Positions 1-3,684 of a stretch of DNA of 6,456 bases are shown here, piece by piece; positions within the stretch are counted from its first letter, which is position 1; each line of letters opens with the position of its first letter. The notes below the pieces were generated by a model, which was given only the letters and a program-made list of their open reading frames with translations, did no database searches and was not told the DNA's origin. Position numbers and translations under genes: made by a program. The DNA comes from Lachnospiraceae bacterium (GTDB taxonomy: Bacteria; Bacillota; Clostridia; Lachnospirales; Lachnospiraceae): NCBI GenBank assembly GCA_024699395.1, contig JAILPU010000248.1, positions 1 to 6,456 on the forward strand. The letters run 5' to 3'.

Positions 1-24
1 TGTTTGAAAGGATGGTAGTTTAAG

Positions 25-246
25 ATGGTTAAAACAATCCGCTTAGTGCCTGATGAAGTTGGCAGCTTCGTTGAAGTCGCAGGAAAGTGTGATTTTGATG
101 TTGATATCTGTTACAACAGATATATTGTCGATGCTAAATCTTACCTTGGCGTTTTGGGTTTGGATTTTACCAAGAAGCTCCAGGTAAACTACGATGGATA
201 CAATCTTGAATTTGAGCAGTATCTCAATACAAGAGAGGTTGGTTAA
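25..246 (+). CDS. HPr-like small protein lacking the active-site histidine
   Basis: A complete 73-residue protein that aligns with the HPr phosphocarrier fold of the PTS from about residue 19 onward. The stretch VDAKSYLGVLGLD (35-47) matches the region around regulatory Ser46 of classical HPr, making Ser39 the equivalent of Ser46. The N-terminal part is shorter than in HPr by about six residues, and the GLHARP loop with phospho-accepting His15 and Arg17 is absent; DEVGSFVEVA stands in its place. It should therefore not relay phosphate in the PTS. A role like that of Bacillus Crh, which keeps Ser46 but lacks His15, is conceivable, but this is inference. From memory, similar 70-80 residue His-less HPr-like proteins occur in Lachnospiraceae and are usually annotated as HPr family without proven function. 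The protein is probably cytoplasmic. AAAGGA at 7-12 is the likely ribosome binding site, with a somewhat long 12-nt spacing. The gene appears monocistronic or last in its operon; upstream DNA is cut off. Confidence 0.85.
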   Translation: MVKTIRLVPDEVGSFVEVAGKCDFDVDICYNRYIVDAKSYLGVLGLDFTKKLQVNYDGYNLEFEQYLNTREVG

Positions 247-263
247 ACTAAATATTGATTTCG

Positions 264-290
264 AAACCGGCGATTTTCGCCGGTTTTTTT
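264..290 (+). terminator. Rho-independent terminator of the HPr-like gene
   Basis: A perfect 9-bp stem, AAACCGGCG (264-272) with CGCCGGTTT (278-286), closes a 5-nt loop ATTTT and runs into seven T residues (284-290). It lies 17 nt after the stop codon at 244-246. This is a textbook intrinsic terminator and separates the HPr-like gene from what follows. Confidence 0.93.
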
Positions 291-379
291 CATTTTTGGG
301 TTGTAATCCGGTTAATCTCGCGAAGCGTGCCAAATGATTGTACAGAAAAACGCCTTACAGTTTCATGTGTAATAAAAAA

Positions 380-470
380 GCGACCCTATGGATGTGTACA
401 TGAGTGTAATGAAAATGTTGAATAATTAGGTCGCACCGGATGTTGGAATGCCTCATGGGGCATTTTTTTT
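380..470 (+). ncRNA. Candidate small RNA of about 90 nt with its own terminator
   Basis: There is no convincing coding frame, yet the segment ends in a clear intrinsic terminator (447-470). This suggests a short transcript. GCGACC (380-385) can pair with GGTCGC (429-434), enclosing about 43 nt; adjacent TA pairs extend the stem past one bulged C. A TGTAAT hexamer at 368-373 would serve as a -10 element and would put the start of transcription at or near G380, the first base of the stem. No good -35 element was found. I do not recognise the RNA as a known family; it is too short for 6S RNA or tmRNA and lacks tRNA arms. The transcript is inferred, while the stem and terminator are visible. Confidence 0.35.
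447..470 (+). terminator. Intrinsic terminator with no obvious gene upstream
   Basis: AATGCC (447-452) pairs with GGCATT (459-464), extended by one T-G wobble, with loop CATG, followed by eight T residues (463-470). The T-run lies only on the plus-strand side, so it works for rightward transcripts. The nearest upstream gene already has its own terminator at 264-290, which is why a separate short transcript is suspected. Confidence 0.75.
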
Positions 471-692
471 GCATTTATTTAATTTAGAAATATGTCAAAA
501 CACGGGGTTAAGTGTAATGAAGGGGTTTAGGTATTATGGTTGGGGTATTTCATATGGTAATCGCGTAATGATCAATATCTGGCGGAAAAGCAAGGCTTGT
601 GAATTCAATAACATGCGGTACGAATCTTTAGATTACTGTATTATCAGGCTTTTACCAAATTTGGGCACAAGATAGTAAACTTGTGTCAGAGG
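471..692. other. Intergenic stretch without a supported gene
   Basis: An open frame from 448 to 675 crosses this stretch, but it begins inside the terminator, has no ribosome binding site and encodes no recognisable domain, so it is not called. The visible items are an 11-bp AGTGTAATGAA copy (511-521), repeated from 403-413, and a small hairpin. In that hairpin GGCACAAG (664-671) pairs with CTTGTGTC (680-687) around an 8-nt loop, with one G-T wobble. Nothing else is supported. Confidence 0.5.
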
Positions 693-946
693 CTGCATAG
701 CTGATACCAGACTGATGAAAGAGGTAGGATGGCTGAGAATATATTGCTGGCAGATGCGAATGACTAATAACAGTCCGCCGGCATGGGCAGGATGGCCGAT
801 AACAGATCGCTGGCAGGGACAGGAAAACCGGTAATAGAGCGACGGGAGAGATGGGATAACTGATAACAGATGACGGCAGGGACGGGATAGCTGATATTAG
901 ACTGCTGGCGGCTGGCAGATGGTTGATAATAGGAAAGCGGTAGAGG
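693..946. repeat. Degenerate tandem array, eight units of 31-32 bp
   Basis: Eight head-to-tail units are visible, anchored on CTGATA-like hexamers that start at 701, 733, 764, 796, 828, 860, 891 and 923. The spacings are 32, 31, 32, 32, 32, 31 and 32. The consensus reads GGATGGCTGATAACAGA, then about two variable bases, then GCTGGCAGGGA. The unit at 788-819 is closest to consensus. A possible ninth unit with about 7 extra bases ends near 986. Units differ at many positions, so the array is old or under loose constraint. This is not a CRISPR array: the units abut directly with no spacers. The plus strand is purine rich, with 43 purines among the 60 bases of 841-900. Confidence 0.8.
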
Positions 947-1385
947 CAGTGAGAGGAAGAATCGATACCGGAGCCGGCAAATGGGATGAGGAATTAAGTA
1001 AAAACGGGGGAAATGTACTGAAAAAGTGAAGATAATGCGAGGATAACCCATGTGTAACATGTGTTATCGATGAGCGAAGATAATTGCGAAGAGGAACGTC
1101 GAAGCTACGCCGAAGAGCTGAAGAATATGGACAGGATGGAGAGCTGTTGTAATAAGAAAAGCTCTGTAGAACCCGAATATGAGCTATGATGGAGAGCTAT
1201 GGGAGGGCGAAAAGTTCCCAAGATTCCGGATGACGGTCACGTTGAAGAACAGGGGACGAATCGTAATGGGATATTTGAGATAATAGAAACAGGATCGAAG
1301 GAGATGAGAGGGGACCGGGTTCCGGAATGAGGTGCCCGGATTCATTTTGCAAAAACAAAGCGGTCAATTTTAGCAGAGGTTGATT
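947..1385. other. Purine-rich, gene-free stretch with short repeats
   Basis: I see no frame with a start, ribosome binding site and recognisable product on either strand. The plus strand stays purine rich (41 of 60 bases in 1201-1260). Short repeated words occur: CGAAG at 1075, 1087, 1100 and 1111, and GATGGAGAGCT at 1135-1145 and 1188-1198. AGAGCT (1140-1145) can pair with AGCTCT (1160-1165) around a 14-nt loop. CCGGG (1315-1319) can pair with CCCGG (1335-1339), and TTCCGGAA (1320-1327) is an 8-bp palindrome. The stretch could be decayed repeat DNA continuing from the array to its left. Confidence 0.5.
1042..1068. repeat. 27-bp near-perfect inverted repeat
   Basis: GATAACCCATGT (1042-1053) is the reverse complement of ACATGTGTTATC (1057-1068) except for one mismatched pair (1048 with 1062), leaving a 3-nt centre GTA. 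There is no T-run after it, so it is not an intrinsic terminator. It could be a dimeric protein-binding site or an RNA hairpin. No gene starts nearby, so no regulated target can be named. Confidence 0.6.
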
Positions 1386-1426
1386 AAAAAAAACGACACG
1401 GACATTATATTTCGTGTCGGTTTTTT
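1386..1426. terminator. Bidirectional intrinsic terminator
   Basis: CGACACG (1394-1400) pairs with CGTGTCG (1413-1419) around a 12-nt loop. Eight A residues precede the stem (1386-1393) and six T residues follow (1421-1426), so it has a U-tract in both transcripts. On the minus strand it lies about 70 nt after the end of the broken membrane-protein gene at 1491-1859 and probably terminated it. On the plus strand it would stop any rightward transcript from the repeat-rich region. Confidence 0.8.
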
Positions 1427-1490
1427 GCGTTTTTGTTGAATTTTCAAGGAAAACTTGGAAAATTGATACAATATGACGGTAACATCATAT

Positions 1491-1859
1491 TTATAAATTT
1501 AATAAAAATGGAAATAATGTCAGCATAAGATAAAATAACGAAGCTACATTAAATAACGCATGTAACAATACTGTAAAAACAAGGGGATTCTTGATTGGTA
1601 AGTAAGTAGAAGAAACAACACAGGTGTAGAAAAACACAAGAATAGGTGTCATTTGAAGTTGAGCCTTCGAATATGTCGACTCCCGTTGGAGAATAATTTT
1701 ACAAACCGCCGCTCCAAGATACGCATTAAGCAATCCAAACCAATTGACGAATAAACCCGGTAACCCCTTATTTTACAAAGAATGCAACAAAAACTTCTTT
1801 TGAAATCCCATTAGTGGTAAAATGACAATAATAAAGGCAGAGATTATGACATTAGTGAA
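1491..1859 (-). pseudogene. Probable remnant of a polytopic membrane-protein gene
   Basis: Reading the minus strand from 1859 down to 1491 gives one frame of 123 codons, interrupted by a TAA at 1775-1773. Before the stop the peptide is strongly hydrophobic (FTNVIISAFIIVILPLMGF), and after it the frame continues with GLPGLFVNWFGLLNAYLGA. Two further hydrophobic blocks follow, including LVFFYTCVVSS and NPLVFTVLLHALFNVASLF. Hydrophobic helices on both sides of one in-frame stop suggest a single gene that has decayed. HALFN with its hydrophobic surround resembles the C-terminal HxxxN motif of CPBP (Abi-type) intramembrane proteases, but the EExxxR and FxxxH motifs are not visible, so the family is only a guess. 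An intact 80-residue protein starting at a TTG (1733-1731) is the alternative; it has no clear ribosome binding site. The bidirectional terminator at 1386-1426 lies correctly downstream. Confidence 0.4.
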
Positions 1860-1862
1860 ACA

Positions 1863-1892
1863 TGTGGAAAACTCTGTGGATTTTGTGGATTT
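1863..1892. promoter_or_regulatory. Cluster of three DnaA-box-like 9-mers
   Basis: TGTGGAAAA (1863-1871), TGTGGATTT (1875-1883) and TGTGGATTT (1884-1892) resemble the DnaA box TGTGGATAA, with one, two and two mismatches. All are in the same orientation, and the last two are directly adjacent. A fourth, TTTTCCACA (1993-2001), lies in the opposite orientation in the GH13 leader. No dnaA, dnaN or AT-rich unwinding region accompanies them. A replication origin is therefore not claimed; DnaA-mediated regulation or titration is only a possibility. Confidence 0.3.
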
Positions 1893-1950
1893 CAATGTCG
1901 TTTTATGACGTAAAATTCATTTATGACAGAAAGTTTGAGAATCATTTTTC

Positions 1951-1979
1951 TTGCATAACCCCTTTAAAGCCTGTTAAAT
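1951..1979 (+). promoter_or_regulatory. Putative sigma-A promoter of the GH13 gene
   Basis: TTGCAT (1951-1956) and TTAAAT (1974-1979) are separated by 17 bp, with TG directly before the -10 hexamer. Transcription would start near 1986, giving a leader of about 70 nt. Upstream, TTTATGAC occurs twice with 18-bp phasing (1902-1909, 1920-1927), and TTATGAC once more at 1844-1850. An imperfect inverted repeat, AACCCCTT (1957-1964) with AAGGGTT (1981-1987), flanks the -10 element. These repeats could bind a regulator; no known operator such as cre was recognised. Confidence 0.5.
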
Positions 1980-2056
1980 CAAGGGTTTTTGGTTTTCCAC
2001 ATTCTGATGTGCGTAATTGAGTTCAATACCCGAAAGGTCAATTTGGAGGAAAATGT

Positions 2057-3370
2057 ATGTGGGCATATGAAAGTGTATTCTATCAAATCTATCCTTTGGG
2101 CTTTTTAAACGCCCCCAGAGAAAATTTTGGGGAAGCCAAAGATGCATTAAATATCAAGTGTATTTGCGACTGGATTCCCCATTTTAAGAAGCTGGGAATC
2201 AATGCTATTTATTTTTCACCTCTTTTCGAATCCGATACTCACGGATATAACACAAGAGATTACAGACTTATAGATAAAAGACTGGGGACAAATGAGGATT
2301 TTAAGCTTCTTAGTGAAAAGCTCCATGAAAACGGTATAAGGGTTGTGCTGGATGGGGTATTTAACCATGTGGGGCGCGGATTCTTCGGCTTTAAGGATGT
2401 TCAGGAGAGGAAATGGGATTCCCCCTACAAAGATTGGTTTGCAAGAATAGATTTTAACGGTAATTCCAATTACAATGACGGTTTTTGGTATGAGGGATGG
2501 GAAGGCAATTACGATCTGGTTAAACTAAACCTGTATAATCCGGAAGTGAGACAGTATCTTTTGGACAGCGTAACCTATTGGATAAAGGAGTTCGGGATAG
2601 ACGGCTTAAGACTTGATGTGGCATATTGTTTGAGTGATGAATTTATGTATCTTTTAAGGGATCATGCCCGGAGTCTTAAGGAGGATTTCTTCCTTGTGGG
2701 AGAGGCGATACACGGAGATTACAACCGTTTTTTAAACAACGATATGCTTAACAGCGTGACCAATTACGAGTGCTATAAAGGACTGTACAGCTCATTTAAC
2801 TCCATGAACATGTTTGAGATAGTACATTCCTTGTTAAGGCAATTCGGTCCTGAGAACTGGACACTGTACAAGGGCAGGCATTTAATGTGTTTTGCCGATA
2901 ATCATGATGTTTCCAGGATTGCTTCCACATTAAATAACCAATGTCATTTAAAGCCACTGTACGGCTTACTCTTTACAATGCCGGGAATTCCATGTATTTA
3001 CTACGGAAGCGAGTGGGGCGCTAAAGGCAACAAGAGTGAGGGGGATTGGAGTCTTAGACCTTGTTTTAAAGAACCTGAATGGAATGAGCTTACGGATTTT
3101 ATCGTTGCACTGGCTGAAATAAAGAAATACTCCCACGCTCTTAATTACGGAGATTTTAAATCCAAGCATCTTGCCAACAACTCCTGTGTATTTGAAAGAA
3201 GGAGTGACAAGGAATGCATAACAGTTGCTATCAATGCCTCGGATTCGTATGTTAACTGCTATGTGGGTATTGGACAGGGCACTGAACTTATCGCTAACGA
3301 AAGTACTCAGGAACTGGACAGAGCGGACATTGAACCCTACAGTGTCAAAATATGGAGGACCACGGTATAA
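2057..3370 (+). CDS. GH13 alpha-amylase family enzyme, neopullulanase-like, cytoplasmic
   Basis: A 437-residue glycoside hydrolase of family GH13, expected to cleave alpha-1,4 (and perhaps alpha-1,6) links in maltodextrins, cyclodextrins or pullulan fragments by a retaining mechanism. The conserved regions are all present: DGVFNH (99-104, region I), GLRLDVAY (183-190) with Arg185 and nucleophile Asp187, VGEA with acid/base Glu216, and FADNHD (279-284) with His283 and Asp284. LVKLN (154-158) resembles the MPKLN region V of the neopullulanase/cyclomaltodextrinase group (GH13_20). That is the best subfamily guess, although the N-terminal CBM34 domain common there is missing. The barrel begins almost at residue 1 (VFYQIYPLGF), domain B covers about 105-150, and a beta domain closes the protein (about 360-437). 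No signal peptide is seen, so imported oligosaccharides are the likely substrate. The start is set by GGAGGA (2045-2050), 6 nt before ATG; an ATG at 2053 is out of frame. The final two codons and the stop lie inside the first unit of a 20-bp tandem repeat. Confidence 0.92.
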   Translation: MWAYESVFYQIYPLGFLNAPRENFGEAKDALNIKCICDWIPHFKKLGINAIYFSPLFESDTHGYNTRDYRLIDKRLGTNEDFKLLSEKLHENGIRVVLDGVFNHVGRGFFGFKDVQERKWDSPYKDWFARIDFNGNSNYNDGFWYEGWEGNYDLVKLNLYNPEVRQYLLDSVTYWIKEFGIDGLRLDVAYCLSDEFMYLLRDHARSLKEDFFLVGEAIHGDYNRFLNNDMLNSVTNYECYKGLYSSFNSMNMFEIVHSLLRQFGPENWTLYKGRHLMCFADNHDVSRIASTLNNQCHLKPLYGLLFTMPGIPCIYYGSEWGAKGNKSEGDWSLRPCFKEPEWNELTDFIVALAEIKKYSHALNYGDFKSKHLANNSCVFERRSDKECITVAINASDSYVNCYVGIGQGTELIANESTQELDRADIEPYSVKIWRTTV

Positions 3371-3480
3371 ACCGCAGTATCATGGTGTAAATCGAAATAT
3401 CACGGTGTAAATCGCAGTATCATGGTGTAAAACGGAATATCATGCCATATATCGCAGTATCATGTTACAAATCAACAATA
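3361..3480. repeat. 20-bp tandem repeat array, six units, overlapping the GH13 stop
   Basis: Six abutting units begin at 3361, 3381, 3401, 3421, 3441 and 3461, all exactly 20 bp. The consensus is CATGGTGTAAATCGCAGTAT. The first five are clear and the sixth is strongly diverged. Units 1 and 3 start CAC and end CGCAGTAT; units 2 and 4 start CAT and end in CGAAATAT or CGGAATAT; unit 5 ends like 1 and 3. This points to an older 40-bp two-unit repeat. The GH13 stop TAA (3368-3370) lies within unit 1. The period is not a multiple of three and no reading frame runs through it. Confidence 0.9.
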
Positions 3481-3509
3481 CGTTATTAATTGCATCAGCA
3501 TTGTATTAA

Positions 3510-3558
3510 CGGTTAGATTAATATAAATCCTGATTCCAACAGTAATAAAACCTAACCG
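3510..3558. repeat. Long-range inverted repeat in the GH13-valS spacer
   Basis: CGGTTAG (3510-3516) is the exact reverse complement of CTAACCG (3552-3558), leaving a 35-nt loop. It lies between the 20-bp tandem array and the nested hairpin before valS. It may add structure to the 3' end of the GH13 transcript, but a 7-bp arm with so long a loop can also be chance. Confidence 0.35.
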
Positions 3559-3565
3559 GCATATT

Positions 3566-3639
3566 AAAAAAACAGGAGTCTTTCAGTTTAAGATATCCCG
3601 TATTTTTGGGCTTAAAACTTGACAAATTCCTGTTTTTTT
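3566..3639 (+). terminator. Nested hairpin with U-tail, likely GH13 terminator
   Basis: An outer stem pairs AAAAAAACAGGA (3566-3577) with TCCTGTTTTTTT (3628-3639), 12 bp. Inside it AGTTTAAG (3585-3592) pairs with CTTAAAACT (3611-3619) with one bulged A, and CCC (3597-3599) pairs with GGG (3608-3610). The 3' arm forms the U-tract, as in an A-tract/U-tract terminator that can work in both directions. The long, layered stem is unusual for a simple terminator. The 3' half overlaps the -35 element and spacer of the valS promoter. Confidence 0.6.
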
Positions 3640-3647
3640 TATATGTT
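3619..3647 (+). promoter_or_regulatory. Sigma-A promoter of valS
   Basis: A consensus TTGACA (3619-3624), a 17-bp spacer and TATGTT (3642-3647) form a strong vegetative promoter. Transcription would start near 3654 and leave a leader of about 30 nt. That is too short for a T-box riboswitch, and no T-box sequence (GGGTGG-type) occurs anywhere between the GH13 gene and valS. The promoter lies within the 3' arm of the nested hairpin. Confidence 0.75.
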
Positions 3648-3671
3648 TTTCTATGTGCATATATATATAAG

Positions 3672-3677
3672 AAAGGA
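3672..3677 (+). promoter_or_regulatory. Ribosome binding site deciding the valS start
   Basis: AAAGGA lies 7 nt before the ATG at 3685. The frame stays open back to a TTG at 3619, but that codon is part of the -35 hexamer and would add a 22-residue Phe/Tyr-rich tail, so it is rejected. A second ATG at 3697 has AAGGAA only 1-2 nt before it, too close to be preferred. Confidence 0.75.
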
Positions 3678-3684
3678 AAAAGAA

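Noticed and set aside
43..333. A 96-codon minus-strand frame over the HPr-like gene
   Set aside because: It is antisense to a well-supported gene and runs across that gene's terminator.
380..440. Degenerate tRNA, because GCGACC and GGTCGC with following ACCGG look like an acceptor end
   Set aside because: The span is only about 55 nt and lacks a T-arm GGTTC motif and a plausible anticodon arm.
448..675. A 75-codon plus-strand frame
   Set aside because: It starts inside an intrinsic terminator, has no ribosome binding site and resembles no family I recognise.
693..946. CRISPR array
   Set aside because: The units are contiguous and diverged, with no unique spacers and no cas genes.
764..1060. 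A 98-codon minus-strand frame with PVPA-type repeats
   Set aside because: The peptide repeats follow from the 31-32 bp DNA array (three units make about 96 bp); there is no start signal and no known domain.
1863..2001. Replication origin
   Set aside because: The DnaA-like boxes each have one or two mismatches, and there is no dnaA or dnaN gene or evident unwinding element.
3225..3410. A 61-codon plus-strand frame overlapping the GH13 3' end
   Set aside because: It lies in an alternative frame of the GH13 gene and runs into the tandem repeat without a start signal.
3619..3684. TTG-initiated N-terminal extension of valS (22 extra residues)
   Set aside because: The TTG is the start of the -35 hexamer, no ribosome binding site precedes it, and the extension is a low-complexity aromatic stretch not seen in ValRS.
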